Both the position numbers and the translations under genes were made by a program. Below the pieces are notes generated by a model. It made no database searches. It saw nothing but the letters and a program-made list of their open reading frames with translations, and was not told where the DNA came from. From NCBI RefSeq assembly GCF_003173575.1, contig NZ_QGNY01000001.1, positions 62,001 through 126,000 of the forward strand: 64,000 nucleotides of DNA, given 5' to 3'. This stretch comes from Pedobacter paludis. Lineage in GTDB: Bacteria; Bacteroidota; Bacteroidia; Sphingobacteriales; Sphingobacteriaceae. Positions 52,328 to 61,920 of the stretch are shown piece by piece. Positions within the stretch are counted from its first letter, which is position 1; every line of letters begins with the position of its first letter.

Positions 52328-54268
52328 ATGAAATTAAATTTACTTTATACTTTACTGCTGTTAACCGCCGTTCAATTATCCGTTAAGGCACAAAAATATC
52401 AGCTGGTATCGCCTGATAAAAAAATCACCGTTGACTTAAGTATTGGTAAAGAAATTACCTATCAGATTCAGCAAAGCGGAAAAGTATTAATCGAAGAATC
52501 TGCAATTGGATTAACTACCGATAAAAGTACAACCGGATGGAAGATTGCCAAAAAAACAGTTAACTCAGTTCAAAACACCTTAAAACCGGTAGTTTGGGTA
52601 AAATCAGAAACCATAGATAATCAATATAACGCAATTGTTTTAAAGTTTTCCAATGGATTATCTCTAGAATGGAAAGCGTTTAATAACGGTGTGGCTTGGC
52701 ACTGGCTTTCCGATTTAAAGGGTAACTATAAAGTTCTATCAGAAACGGCTACTTTTCAGTTTGCTTCAGGCGCAAAATCCTTATTTCCAAAAGAAGATCA
52801 ATTTTTCTCACATAACGAACGAGAATATAAACCTTTCAACGTAAATGATTTAGATTCGACCAAACTGGCCAGCTTACCTACGTTATTTGATGTTGCTGGA
52901 ACTAAAATAATCTTAACAGAATCTGATTTATGGAATTATGCCGGCATGTGGATTAGAGGAGGCGGAAATGGCAAGATTAACGGAGTTTTCCCACATCATC
53001 CGAAAGAGAAAAAAGTAACAAGCGATCGTGATGAGCACGTAACAAAATATGATGATTACATTGCTGATGTAAATGGATCAAAATCGTTTCCATGGCGGGT
53101 CTTAATGATCAGTACGGCCGATAAGGATATTTTAAGTAATCAATTGGTGTATCAACTGGCAAAACCTGCAACAGGGGATTTTTCTTGGGTTAAACCGGGT
53201 AAGGTGCAGTGGGACTGGTGGCATTACAATAATTTATACGGTGTAGATTTTAAGGCTGGGATAAACAACGATACTTATAAATATTACATCGATTTTGCCT
53301 CCAAATATCATATTGAATATGTTTTATTGGATGAAGGTTGGTGTGATACCCGAGACTTAATGAAGCAATCGCCTGATATTGATGTAGAAGAACTTGCAAA
53401 ATATGCGAAAAGCAAAAATGTAGATTTAATTTTATGGACCAGTTGGCTCGTATTGGATAAACAATTGGATCAAGCTTTAGATGTCTTCGAAAAATGGGGC
53501 ATAAAAGGTATTAAGGTAGACTTTATGCAACGCGATGACCAAGACATGGTTAACTATTACGAAAAGGTTTCTAAAACTGCTGCAAAAAGGAAACTCATGG
53601 TCGATTTTCATGGTGCCTTTAAGCCAACCGGTTGGAATAGAACTTATCCAAATGTGATGACATCTGAAGGCGTTTTAGGTAATGAGATTAGTAAATTTGC
53701 AGGCTCCATTACTCCAGATCATACCACAACCATTCCTTTTATTAGAATGGCTGCCGGACCAATGGATTTTACACCGGGCGGGATGTTAAATGTACAGAAA
53801 AATGCATTTGCAGGTGTGCCGTCAGAACCGATGACACTAGGAACACGTTGCAATCAATTGGCTATGTATGTGGTTTTCGAAAGTCCGTTGCAAATGCTTT
53901 GCGATATTCCAACGCATTATTATAAAGAGCCAGAAGCGATGGAGTTTTTAAAAGAGGTTCCGTCCGTTTGGAAAAATACGGTGCCTTTAGATGCCAAAGT
54001 TGGCGATTATATTGCTGTAGCCCGTCAGGCAAAAAACAACGATTGGTATATTGGCGCAATGACAGATTGGACGGCTAGGGATTTAAATTTAGACCTTTCT
54101 TTTTTAGGCGATGGAAAATATAAAATGATGATTTGGAAAGATGGTGTTAATGCCGATAAAAATGCGAAGGATTTCAAACAAGAAACCCTCGAGGTGGATA
54201 AAACCACTAAATTAACTATAAAATTGACAACCGGCGGTGGCTATGTGGCAAGATTAGTAAAAATATAA
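52328..54268 (+). CDS. GH97 glycoside hydrolase, retaining-type
   Basis: A 646-residue exported enzyme from MKLNLLYTLLLLTAVQLSVKAQ; 35 upstream in-frame codons are not protein-like and are dropped. It has the N-terminal super-sandwich, the (beta/alpha)8 barrel (about residues 280-550) and a C-terminal beta domain. Barrel motifs are EYVLLDEGWCDTRD, GIKVDFMQRDDQDM, VDFHGAFKPTGWNRTYPN and MTSEGVLGNE. The Asp in KVDFM matches the nucleophile position of retaining GH97 alpha-galactosidases; SusB-like inverting alpha-glucosidases lack it. Alpha-galactosidase activity is therefore favoured. A GH125 gene follows 60 bp downstream. Confidence 0.9.
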   Translation: MKLNLLYTLLLLTAVQLSVKAQKYQLVSPDKKITVDLSIGKEITYQIQQSGKVLIEESAIGLTTDKSTTGWKIAKKTVNSVQNTLKPVVWVKSETIDNQYNAIVLKFSNGLSLEWKAFNNGVAWHWLSDLKGNYKVLSETATFQFASGAKSLFPKEDQFFSHNEREYKPFNVNDLDSTKLASLPTLFDVAGTKIILTESDLWNYAGMWIRGGGNGKINGVFPHHPKEKKVTSDRDEHVTKYDDYIADVNGSKSFPWRVLMISTADKDILSNQLVYQLAKPATGDFSWVKPGKVQWDWWHYNNLYGVDFKAGINNDTYKYYIDFASKYHIEYVLLDEGWCDTRDLMKQSPDIDVEELAKYAKSKNVDLILWTSWLVLDKQLDQALDVFEKWGIKGIKVDFMQRDDQDMVNYYEKVSKTAAKRKLMVDFHGAFKPTGWNRTYPNVMTSEGVLGNEISKFAGSITPDHTTTIPFIRMAAGPMDFTPGGMLNVQKNAFAGVPSEPMTLGTRCNQLAMYVVFESPLQMLCDIPTHYYKEPEAMEFLKEVPSVWKNTVPLDAKVGDYIAVARQAKNNDWYIGAMTDWTARDLNLDLSFLGDGKYKMMIWKDGVNADKNAKDFKQETLEVDKTTKLTIKLTTGGGYVARLVKI

Positions 54269-54328
54269 ATAAGCCATAAGGGTAATTTAACTAGAAACGA
54301 GAATAACCAAATTGATATACACATAACA

Positions 54329-55753
54329 ATGAAAAGAAGAAAATTTATACAAAACACAGGTTTATTAGGTGCCGGAGTATTGGCATCGAAGTTCTCCTTT
54401 GCTGCAGATTTAGTTCCGGAGTTTCCGGTAGTAAGGGTGGCAGCCGGTAAGCGGCATTTTGAAAGCAAAGCTGTTGATGCAGCAATTAAAATCTTTCAAG
54501 CCAATGTTAAAAACCCAGAGTTAAGTTGGTTATTTGAAAACTGCTTTCCAAATACGCTAGATACAACAGTTTATCATTCTGAAAAAAATGGCAGGCCCGA
54601 TACCTATGTTATTACTGGCGATATAGATGCCATGTGGCTTCGCGATAGTTCTGCACAGGTTTGGCCATATTTGCAATTTGTTAATGAAGACGAGCCACTA
54701 AAAAAGCTAATTTCGGGTGTAATTATTCATCAAACACAATGTGTTTTAAAAGATCCTTATGCCAATGCATTTTATGGCGATGCAACCAAAGTAGGTGAGT
54801 GGAAAACGGATAAAACGGCCATGCAACCTGGGGTTCACGAGCGTAAGTGGGAAATCGATTCTTTATGTTATCCCATCAGATTGGCTTATCATTACTGGAA
54901 AAAAACAGGTGATAAAACCCCATTTGATGCAGATTGGAAAAAAGGAATTGAAGCTACTTTAAAAACATTTAAAGATCAACAGCGCAAAACCAATAAGGGT
55001 AACTATCATTTCCAAAGAGAAACCACGCAGCCAACAGATACACAGCCAATGGCAGGTTATGGATTTCCTGTAAACCCGGTAGGCTTAATCTGTTCTGCTT
55101 TCCGTCCGAGTGATGATGCAACGATTTTTCCTTTCCTAATACCATCAAACTTTTTTGCGGTTACAAGTTTAAAACAAGCTGCAGAGATGATTAAAGCTTT
55201 GCAAAGTGATTCAGCCTTAGAGAGTAGTTTGTTAAATTTAGCTAATGAGGTAAGCGCAGCAATCCAAAAACATGCTATCGTTACGCATCCAAAATATGGC
55301 AAAATTTATGCTTTTGAGGTTGATGGTTTTGGAAGTTCATATTTAATGGATGATTCTAATGTTCCAAGTTTGCTAAGTCTTCCATATTTAGGCGCAATTA
55401 AATTAGACGATCCGATTTACATAAATACTAGGAAGTTTGCCTTATCGAAAGATAACCCATACTTTTTTAAAGGTACGGCTGCCGAAGGCATCGGCGGACC
55501 ACACGTTGGGCAGGATATGATTTGGCCAATGAGCATTACCATGCGTGCCCTTACTTCGAAAGATGATGCAGAAATTAAGTATTGTATTGATACCTTGCGT
55601 AAAACGCATGCAGGAAAGGGTTTTATGCACGAATCTTTTCATAAAGATAATCCGGCAAATTTTAGTAGAGCGTGGTTTGCATGGTCAAATACCTTGTTCG
55701 GCGAGCTGTTATGGAAAACATATCATGAGAAACCGGCTTTATTACAGGCATAA
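54329..55753 (+). CDS. GH125 exo-alpha-1,6-mannosidase
   Basis: A 474-residue (alpha/alpha)6-barrel enzyme (former DUF1237) with a twin-arginine-like export signal (KRRKFIQNTGLLGAG). Family motifs are TGDIDAMWLRDSSAQVWPYL, WEIDSLCYPIRLAYHYWK, MAGYGFPVNPVGLICSAFRPSDD and GTAAEGIGGPHVG. Known GH125 enzymes are metal-independent inverting exo-alpha-1,6-mannosidases. It lies in an operon with GH97 behind the shared operator, and pairs functionally with GH92, which removes other alpha-mannose linkages. Confidence 0.93.
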   Translation: MKRRKFIQNTGLLGAGVLASKFSFAADLVPEFPVVRVAAGKRHFESKAVDAAIKIFQANVKNPELSWLFENCFPNTLDTTVYHSEKNGRPDTYVITGDIDAMWLRDSSAQVWPYLQFVNEDEPLKKLISGVIIHQTQCVLKDPYANAFYGDATKVGEWKTDKTAMQPGVHERKWEIDSLCYPIRLAYHYWKKTGDKTPFDADWKKGIEATLKTFKDQQRKTNKGNYHFQRETTQPTDTQPMAGYGFPVNPVGLICSAFRPSDDATIFPFLIPSNFFAVTSLKQAAEMIKALQSDSALESSLLNLANEVSAAIQKHAIVTHPKYGKIYAFEVDGFGSSYLMDDSNVPSLLSLPYLGAIKLDDPIYINTRKFALSKDNPYFFKGTAAEGIGGPHVGQDMIWPMSITMRALTSKDDAEIKYCIDTLRKTHAGKGFMHESFHKDNPANFSRAWFAWSNTLFGELLWKTYHEKPALLQA

Positions 55754-55772
55754 TTAAGCCGTTATACTGATA

Positions 55773-55806
55773 CAAAGCCTCTTGATTTAAAAATTGAGAG
55801 GCTTTG
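55773..55806 (+). terminator. Terminator of the GH97-GH125 operon
   Basis: The 10-bp stem CAAAGCCTCT/AGAGGCTTTG encloses an AT-rich loop, 20 bp after the GH125 stop. The T-tract is weak (TTAT). Confidence 0.65.
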
Positions 55807-55956
55807 TTATGTAAGCTTTATCGGATAAAATTTTAGTTCATAAGCATAGCGTTGGAGTGCCAATTTAATTTCTGTTCGTAATAATAATTTTATAGATACT
55901 GATGACTTGAAATCACGTAAATTATGTAAATTGCTTCGATTTATTATTTAATCATA

Positions 55957-57144
55957 GTGAAAAATTCTCCCGAAAGCATTCTCTCAGATATCAATGCGAT
56001 AAGCAAAATTCCTGCTGTAGCTAACATATTGGAAATTGTATGTCAATCAACCGGAATGGGTTTCTCTGCAGTTGCTAGAGTAACCGAAGACAGGTGGATT
56101 GCCTGTGCCACGTTCGATCAAATTAACTTTGGCTTAGTTCCTGGCGGAGAACTTGTTTTAGAAACAACAATCTGCAACGAAATTAGGGAACATCAAAAAG
56201 CGGTTGTAATTGACAATGTTGCTGAGGATGAAAAGTATGCACACCATCACACACCATTAATGTATGGTTTTCAAAGTTACATTTCGGTTCCGATAACGCT
56301 TAGAAATGGTAAGTTTTTTGGTACGTTATGCGCTATAGATCCAAATCCGCATAAGGTTGATACACCGCAAACTATCGGCATGTTTACCATGTTTGCCGAT
56401 CTTATTGCATTTCATTTTGACGCTTTGGATCAGGTATCCATATCAGAGCAAAGACTTCAGGAAGAATTGGAAATTTCGCAATTAAGAGAACAATTTATTG
56501 CAATTCTAGGTCACGATTTAAGAAATCCATTAAATGCGATTTCAAATAGTGCCCAGCTTTTATCTCGATTAAATCAAGAAGAAAGGGTACAGCGCTTGGG
56601 CGATGTAATTAAAAACTCATCGTTTAGGATGAATGGCTTAATCGAAAACATGCTGGATTTTGCTAGCGGTCGTTTAGGTGGAGGAATAACCATTACCAAA
56701 ACACCTGATGAAGATTTGGGAAAAGTGTTAACACAGGTTATCGAAGAGCTGAAGATGATTTATCCTGAGCGTTCCATTAAAACGACATTCTGTTTGGACT
56801 ACCCGGTTAGTGCAGATGGGAAACGAATAGCCCAGCTGTTTTCTAATTTATTAGGTAATGCTTTAAGTTATAGTGATCGAGAATCGGAGGTAGAGGTTAC
56901 TGCTTTTAGCAACAAAGATGAATTTAATTTATGCGTAGCAAATCCAGGCAAACAAATTCCAACAGCCACAATGGAACGACTATTTCAACCGTTTTCTAGG
57001 GGAGAAGTAGAGCCAAACAAACAAGGTCTTGGCTTGGGTTTATACATTGCCTCAGAAATTGCCAACGCACATGGCGGTAAGCTAGATGTATCTTCTACGC
57101 CAGAGAAAACCTGCTTCACATTAAGCATCCCAATAAACAATTAA
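55957..57144 (+). CDS. GAF-domain sensor histidine kinase
   Basis: A 395-residue soluble kinase starting at GTG (no in-frame ATG fits the GAF domain start). It has GAF (about residues 15-160), a short coiled coil, then HisKA with ILGHDLRNPLNAI (H186), the N box SNLLGNALSYSD and the G2 box GLGLGLYIASEIA. The G1 segment is VANPGKQIP rather than D-x-G-x-G, a variant known in phytochrome-like kinases. No response regulator is adjacent. GAF often binds tetrapyrroles or small molecules; no chromophore Cys is evident. Confidence 0.9.
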   Translation: MKNSPESILSDINAISKIPAVANILEIVCQSTGMGFSAVARVTEDRWIACATFDQINFGLVPGGELVLETTICNEIREHQKAVVIDNVAEDEKYAHHHTPLMYGFQSYISVPITLRNGKFFGTLCAIDPNPHKVDTPQTIGMFTMFADLIAFHFDALDQVSISEQRLQEELEISQLREQFIAILGHDLRNPLNAISNSAQLLSRLNQEERVQRLGDVIKNSSFRMNGLIENMLDFASGRLGGGITITKTPDEDLGKVLTQVIEELKMIYPERSIKTTFCLDYPVSADGKRIAQLFSNLLGNALSYSDRESEVEVTAFSNKDEFNLCVANPGKQIPTATMERLFQPFSRGEVEPNKQGLGLGLYIASEIANAHGGKLDVSSTPEKTCFTLSIPINN

Positions 57145-57170
57145 TTTGTTTAAGGGTTAAGTTTCTAAGA

Positions 57171-57365
57171 ATGATTATTGTAGATGAAAATGTTCCTACC
57201 TCTAATTTATTAGAAATTAAAGTTGGCGATCAAATTAACAACGAAGGGAAATCTGGAGCTGTTGAAATAATCAATCTGCACGAAACCGATGAATATCTTC
57301 TGTTCCTTTTCGGTTTAACAAATGGACTTGAAATTGAAATTAAAAAATTAAAGCAAGTTTGTTAG
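57171..57365 (+). CDS. Small hypothetical protein downstream of the GAF kinase
   Basis: A 64-residue acidic protein (MIIVDENVPTSNLLEIKVGDQ) with a predicted small beta barrel (KVGDQINNEGKSGAVEIIN), somewhat like a KOW/SH3 fold. It lies 26 bp after the kinase on the same strand, so it is probably co-transcribed. It overlaps the convergent NTF2-like gene by 4 bp. No family recognised. Confidence 0.5.
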   Translation: MIIVDENVPTSNLLEIKVGDQINNEGKSGAVEIINLHETDEYLLFLFGLTNGLEIEIKKLKQVC

Positions 57366-57718
57366 GTTAAAATAGGTCGAGGATCGAAAATCACCTTAAA
57401 AGATTTGATCTTCTCATTTTCAAGAATATACCAACCGCTCGAAAAGATTTTCTTTCCGCTCATATCAATATCATAAAAAAGACACACTTCCTCATTATCG
57501 GTGAATACCTTTTTTACATCATATTTCAATTTCATTTTCTTCATGTCTTCGATATAGACATCGGCTCCATTTCTTTCGCCCATAACACCTTTAAAATTCA
57601 TGTCGTCATGAAGCTGTTGCCTAGCCAAATCAAAATCTTCGGCATTCAGTGCATTAATGAAATCTAATACAACAACTTTAGCATTGTGCTCGGTAAGTTC
57701 TTTATTTGAAATTGCCAT
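57362..57718 (-). CDS. SnoaL/NTF2-like protein
   Basis: A 118-residue cytoplasmic protein from MAISNKELTEHN; the TTG two codons upstream is not needed. It has a cystatin-like cone: KVVVLDFINALNAEDFDLAR, LHDDMNFKGVMG, then strands ending SFKVIFDPRP. Bacteroidota encode many such proteins with isomerase-like pockets but no assigned reaction. Unlike the two other NTF2-like proteins in this window it lacks a signal peptide. Confidence 0.82.
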   Translation of the reverse strand: MAISNKELTEHNAKVVVLDFINALNAEDFDLARQQLHDDMNFKGVMGERNGADVYIEDMKKMKLKYDVKKVFTDNEEVCLFYDIDMSGKKIFSSGWYILENEKIKSFKVIFDPRPILT

Positions 57719-57810
57719 AATCAAAAATACGTTTTATAAATTTTTAAACGATTATAAAATCTAATTTGTTTGGCTAAATATTTGGAGATAAGAGGAAGTT
57801 ATTATTCAGA

Positions 57811-58008
57811 CTATTGCTCAACTACGATTTTGTAGGCATATCTGGATTTTGCCTTGAAAAGAAAGGTAACAATTCTTCCTGCACATAAGGTATGGCCCGC
57901 CGAAATTGATTTCTTGTTCAGTAAAATATCATCTCCAACTGATGAAGTAATTAAACCGCTTCCAAATTTTTCATCAAATAACTTAACAATTCCCTTGTGC
58001 CTACTCAT
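57811..58008 (-). CDS. Divergent cold-shock-domain-like small protein
   Basis: A 65-residue protein whose pattern MSRHKGIVKLFDEKFGSG, then LITSSVGDDILLNKKSI, follows the cold-shock fold (GTVKWF...GFI...VFVH.S.I). However, it lacks the aromatic residues of RNP1 (GSGLIT instead of GFGFI) and of RNP2 (ILLNKKSI). Single-stranded nucleic-acid binding is therefore doubtful. The upstream gap of about 200 bp holds the CDGSH terminator. Function unknown. Confidence 0.65.
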   Translation of the reverse strand: MSRHKGIVKLFDEKFGSGLITSSVGDDILLNKKSISAGHTLCAGRIVTFLFKAKSRYAYKIVVEQ

Positions 58009-58166
58009 TTTGCTCTATTCTTAATTAATTTAAAAATATGCATTAAAATCCATTTTACACTGGCCAAATAGATGAATAGTCTTAATTAATAGATATTGCC
58101 TTCGTTTTCGATTGATTATCCTAAATGAAGAAAGATTTTCAAACCAATATGGTCGAAGCATACTTT

Positions 58167-58193
58167 GTAAAAAAAAGCCCCACATTTGTGAGG
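58167..58193 (-). terminator. Intrinsic terminator of the CDGSH gene
   Basis: A hairpin with GCCTCAC pairing with GTGGGGC (one mismatch) is followed on the minus strand by nine T. It lies 16 bp past the CDGSH stop. Confidence 0.8.
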
Positions 58194-58208
58194 CCTAAAT
58201 TTTAATCA

Positions 58209-58433
58209 TTATACTTTTTTTGGCGGAAGATCAAATGCAATTGCTTCATGTTCAAAATGCCCGTTATGGGCGCCATCGCAAAAAGGTTTATTCTTAGAAA
58301 GTCCACAACGGCAAATGGAAAGTACAGTTCTACCCTGCAATCCATATTCATTTCCATTTCGATCAACGATTTCAAAATCGCCTTCTATCTTAACCGAACC
58401 GTTATTGTTGATTGTTAATTTTGTTTTAGACAT
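58209..58433 (-). CDS. CDGSH iron-sulfur domain protein
   Basis: A 74-residue protein with the complete 3Cys-1His [2Fe-2S] site: C41, C43, C52 and H56 in CRCGLSKNKPFCDGAH. MitoNEET-type CDGSH proteins bind a redox-active, acid-labile cluster and take part in iron/redox handling or cluster transfer. It has no membrane anchor, so it is cytoplasmic. The nested repeat array begins about 90 bp upstream of its start, so the array could influence its transcription. Confidence 0.92.
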   Translation of the reverse strand: MSKTKLTINNNGSVKIEGDFEIVDRNGNEYGLQGRTVLSICRCGLSKNKPFCDGAHNGHFEHEAIAFDLPPKKV

Positions 58434-58521
58434 AATGTTTTGTTAGCTGATGCAAAACTATAACATTGTTTAAGCTTTATGTAATATGATGCTAGTTTAG
58501 AATTATTCCTGTTACGACGTT

Positions 58522-59120
58522 GACTTACGAAGTTTTGTAGGGTTTTGCATTGGGGAACTTCGTCAGTCTCCAGAGGTTATATCTTAAAACTGACGAAGTC
58601 CTACCACGCTCTTGGCCATTAAGACTTCGTAAGTTGACTGATTGACTTACGAAGTTTTGTAGGTTTTGCGCTGGGGAACTTCGTCAGTCTCCAGAAGTGG
58701 CGCCTTAAAACTGACGAAGTCCTCCCACGCTCTTGGCCTTTAAGACTTCGTAAGTTGACTGATTGACTTACGAAGTTTTGTTGGGTTTTGCGCTGGGGAA
58801 CTTCGTCAGTCTCCAGAAGTTGCGTCTTAAAACTGACGAAGTCCTATCACGCTCTTGGCCTTTAAGACTTCGTAAGTTGACTGATTGACTTACAAAGTTT
58901 TATAAGGTTTTGCGTTGGGAAACTTCGTCAGTCTCTGGAGTTAAATCTTAAAACTGACGAAGTCCTACCACGCTCTTAGCCATAAAGACTTCGTAAGTTG
59001 ACTGATTGACTTACGAAGTTTTGTAGGGTTTTGCATTGGGGAACTTCGTCAGTCTCCAGAAGTTGCGTCTTAAAACTGACGAAGTCCTTCCGTGCTCTTG
59101 GCCATTAAGACTTCGTAAGT
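58522..59120. repeat. Five tandem copies of a 113-bp nested-palindrome repeat
   Basis: Units start at 58522, 58644, 58765, 58887 and 59008 (period 121-122 bp; 9-bp linker TGACTGATT). Each unit has an outer inverted pair ACTTACGAAGT...ACTTCGTAAGT at its ends and an inner pair ACTTCGTCAGT...ACTGACGAAGT, with the sequence CCACGCTCTTGGCC between inner and outer right arms. Copies are highly similar, with scattered changes in the loops; unit 4 is the most diverged. The last copy ends exactly at the GH95 stop codon. No ORF spans it. Confidence 0.92.
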
Positions 59121-61400
59121 CTAAGCTGAAAAATTATAAACTTTTCCTATTTCAGTTTTGAAATTATACCGATAACCAGAATTTGAACGGTTTGTGTTTC
59201 TTAAATTTAAGCCAGATTTTAAGGCGTTTGGTGTTCTAACAATACAATTACCGCCAGACAACGACTTGATTGATAGCTTTACGATTTTTCCATTCTTCCA
59301 CTCCAGATTTGTAATTTCGAAATCGCCTCTAGCTTTGAGGCCTTTAATATTTCCATTAGCCCACTCTTTCGGCAAGGCTGGTAAAAACTGCAACTCGCCG
59401 GTTTGGCTTTGTAAAAGCATTTCTGAAACACCAGCAGTGTAGCCAAAATTTCCATCAATTTGAAAAGGAGGGTGGGCACAGAATAGATTTGCATAAATAC
59501 CGCCACCGTTGTTATAATCCATTCCCGAGCCGCCAACTGGAGTCATAAAGTTTTTTAGAATGGTATAGGCATGATTGCCATCTTGCAGTCTTGCCCAAAA
59601 ATTAATTTTCCAGGCCATAGACCAACCTGTCGAAGCATCACCTCTGGCAAGAAGACTTACTTTAGCCGCTTGTGCCAATTCGGGCGTATTAATGGTGCTA
59701 ATTTCTCTTCCAGGATGTAAGCCAAACAAATGAGAAACATGCCGATGGTTATCCTTGGGATCATCTCTATCGGTTTCCCATTCCTGTAACTGACCCCATT
59801 TCCCGATTTTCGGCTTTAATAAATGGTTTTTAAGATCAAGAATGTGATCTCGGTAAGTTTTATCAATTTTTAAAATATCGGCAGATTCGATATAGTTTGT
59901 AAAAAGATCATAAACAATCTGTTGATCATGTGTTACTCCATCTTCAGTGGGTCCGTGTTCTGGCGACCAGCCCAAAGGCGAAACCAAAGTGCCATCTGGC
60001 CTGCGTTTTAAATGATCGTCCCAAAACTCTGAAATCTCTTTAATTATCGGGTAAGCAAAATCCCGTAAGTATTTTGTGTCTTTGGTAAAAGCATAATGAT
60101 CCCACAATGCTTGCGCATACCACGCACTTCCGGGTGTATTCCATAAAAAACTCTGTCCGCCGAAAATGTTATTTTCTGTCTTAACGGTCCAGCCACGAAC
60201 GCCCGGATATTGTTTTTGCGTGCTAATTTTACTCACTTCACGCATACTATTAATGTAATCCAAATAAGGGATTTGGCACTCTGAAAGATTGGTTGGTTCA
60301 GCTAGCCAATAATTCATTTGAATATTAATATTTGAGTGGTAATCACTTCCCCAAGGTGGATCGTTGGTTTCGTTCCACAAACCTTGCAAATTAGCAGGTA
60401 AACCACCTTTTCTTGAAGAGCTGATGAGCAAATATCTTGCATATTGAAATATAAGTGCTTCCAAGCCATGGTCAGGGGTATTTTTATAGTTTTTTAATCT
60501 TTGATGGGTCGGCAATAAAAGGTTTGAACTAGGCGTAGATCCAAGTTTAAGAGATACTCTATTAAAAAGATTTTGATAATCGGTAATATGGCGATTTAAT
60601 AATACTGGATATGGCTTTGCTGATACATCTGTTAATTTTTTTTGAATTTTAGATTCCGGTTCCTCGCCTTTCCAGTTCTTTTCCCTAACGTTTAAATAAT
60701 TGGTGGCACCGGTAAGCAAAATCGTTACCACATCAGCATGGTCTATTTTTAACTGTGAATTTCCTTTTTCATCAGTTATAATTTTGCTTGTTCCGTTTTC
60801 TATTTTTAGTAAAGCTGTGGCTTGATATGTCAATCCATTTGCCAAACTTCCTTTAAAAATTAGTTGATTGCCACTTACCGAAACCTGCGATCCATGCTGG
60901 TCCCTTAAACTAACGATTCCAGAAAATGTACCTTTTTTGCTGGCTGTATAACGTAAAACTATCACCTTATCTGGAAAGCTGCAAAAGTATTCCCGCTTAA
61001 AATTTATATTATCTTTTGTAAAGGAAATCTGTTGAATGGATTTTTCAAGATCGAGTGTTCTGCGGTAATTGGTAAAAGAACTTCCATTGTGATCAAAATC
61101 AATAAATAAATCACCAAAAGCCTGATAGGCACCACGGTCATTTTCATCACCGCTCCAAAGTGAGTTATCATTAAACTGAATATGTTCTTGGTCTACGCCT
61201 CCGAAAACCATACCTCCAATTCGGCCATTTCCAATAGGATACGCTTCAGTCATCCAAGTTTTGGCAGGCAGATCATCCCAAAGCTTTAAATCGTTAGTAA
61301 AATTGACTTTGCTTTTATTTTGCGCAGAAAGATGAGCTGCAAAAGGATTTAGTCCTAAAAAGCATAAGGAAAATACGGCATATTTTAAGTAGGAAAACAT
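59121..61400 (-). CDS. GH95 alpha-L-fucosidase/alpha-galactosidase, secreted
   Basis: A 759-residue enzyme with a signal peptide (to AHLSAQ), an N-terminal beta domain ([15 protein letters not shown] [16 protein letters not shown]), an (alpha/alpha)6 barrel and a C-terminal beta domain. Catalytic-site motifs are [19 protein letters not shown] (the two Asn), SPEHGP (acid Glu) and FQIDGNFG (Asp). GH95 holds inverting alpha-1,2-L-fucosidases and alpha-L/D-galactosidases; which one is not decidable here. It is monocistronic, with the tandem repeat array at its 3' end. Confidence 0.92.
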   Translation of the reverse strand: MFSYLKYAVFSLCFLGLNPFAAHLSAQNKSKVNFTNDLKLWDDLPAKTWMTEAYPIGNGRIGGMVFGGVDQEHIQFNDNSLWSGDENDRGAYQAFGDLFIDFDHNGSSFTNYRRTLDLEKSIQQISFTKDNINFKREYFCSFPDKVIVLRYTASKKGTFSGIVSLRDQHGSQVSVSGNQLIFKGSLANGLTYQATALLKIENGTSKIITDEKGNSQLKIDHADVVTILLTGATNYLNVREKNWKGEEPESKIQKKLTDVSAKPYPVLLNRHITDYQNLFNRVSLKLGSTPSSNLLLPTHQRLKNYKNTPDHGLEALIFQYARYLLISSSRKGGLPANLQGLWNETNDPPWGSDYHSNINIQMNYWLAEPTNLSECQIPYLDYINSMREVSKISTQKQYPGVRGWTVKTENNIFGGQSFLWNTPGSAWYAQALWDHYAFTKDTKYLRDFAYPIIKEISEFWDDHLKRRPDGTLVSPLGWSPEHGPTEDGVTHDQQIVYDLFTNYIESADILKIDKTYRDHILDLKNHLLKPKIGKWGQLQEWETDRDDPKDNHRHVSHLFGLHPGREISTINTPELAQAAKVSLLARGDASTGWSMAWKINFWARLQDGNHAYTILKNFMTPVGGSGMDYNNGGGIYANLFCAHPPFQIDGNFGYTAGVSEMLLQSQTGELQFLPALPKEWANGNIKGLKARGDFEITNLEWKNGKIVKLSIKSLSGGNCIVRTPNALKSGLNLRNTNRSNSGYRYNFKTEIGKVYNFSA

Positions 61401-61501
61401 TTGGTCGGGTTAGATTGTGTGTGTTCCAAATATAAATTATAATCTGGCAAAAACACGATCAAAAGTTTTTTTAAGGCTTGTTTATTTTAAGATAAATAAA
61501 A

Positions 61502-61735
61502 TTACAAGAAGTATTGAAACGGTTGGTTTGTTCCTGTATTTGATTGGCTATTAGCAGATTGTTGATTCAAAAAATCTGCTGTAAAATCATATTTCACCTG
61601 CTCGTAAGCTGTTGCAAGATTGTGCAGATGATCCAATTCATAAAGATGAACGGCGTCTTTATTTTCACTTTGAGTTAAAGACTTAATTTTATCAATTACT
61701 TGTTTATATTCTTCGTAAGAAGCGACTGGGTTCAT
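61502..61735 (-). CDS. Small helical protein, HigA-N-terminal-like
   Basis: A 77-residue protein. The first 50 residues (SYEEYKQVIDKIKSLTQ and LYELDHLHNLATAYEQVKYDF) match the helical N-terminal segment of HigA-type antitoxins, whose C-terminal helix-turn-helix is missing. Instead there is a Gln/Asn/Ser-rich tail. No toxin gene is adjacent. It may be a regulator fragment or a stand-alone protein; the resemblance is from memory of the family pattern. Confidence 0.55.
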   Translation of the reverse strand: MNPVASYEEYKQVIDKIKSLTQSENKDAVHLYELDHLHNLATAYEQVKYDFTADFLNQQSANSQSNTGTNQPFQYFL

Positions 61736-61920
61736 GGCGATAATTAAAGGATTGCCAATTTAACATCGTCGATTTAAATTTGTTTTGGTTTTTTTTCACA
61801 TGCTGTTAAAAACAACTTTTTAGAATAAAATTAAGTTCTTTAATTAATTGCTTTATTTTAATAACAAATTTTCTATTTTAGTTTCTTGAAAAAATCGCTA
61901 ATTAAAATTTATCTATTAAA

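Noticed and set aside
58522..59120. Possible CRISPR array
   Set aside because: Units of 113 bp with identical 9-bp linkers and nested palindromes do not match CRISPR repeats (about 24-47 bp) with variable spacers; no cas genes are nearby.
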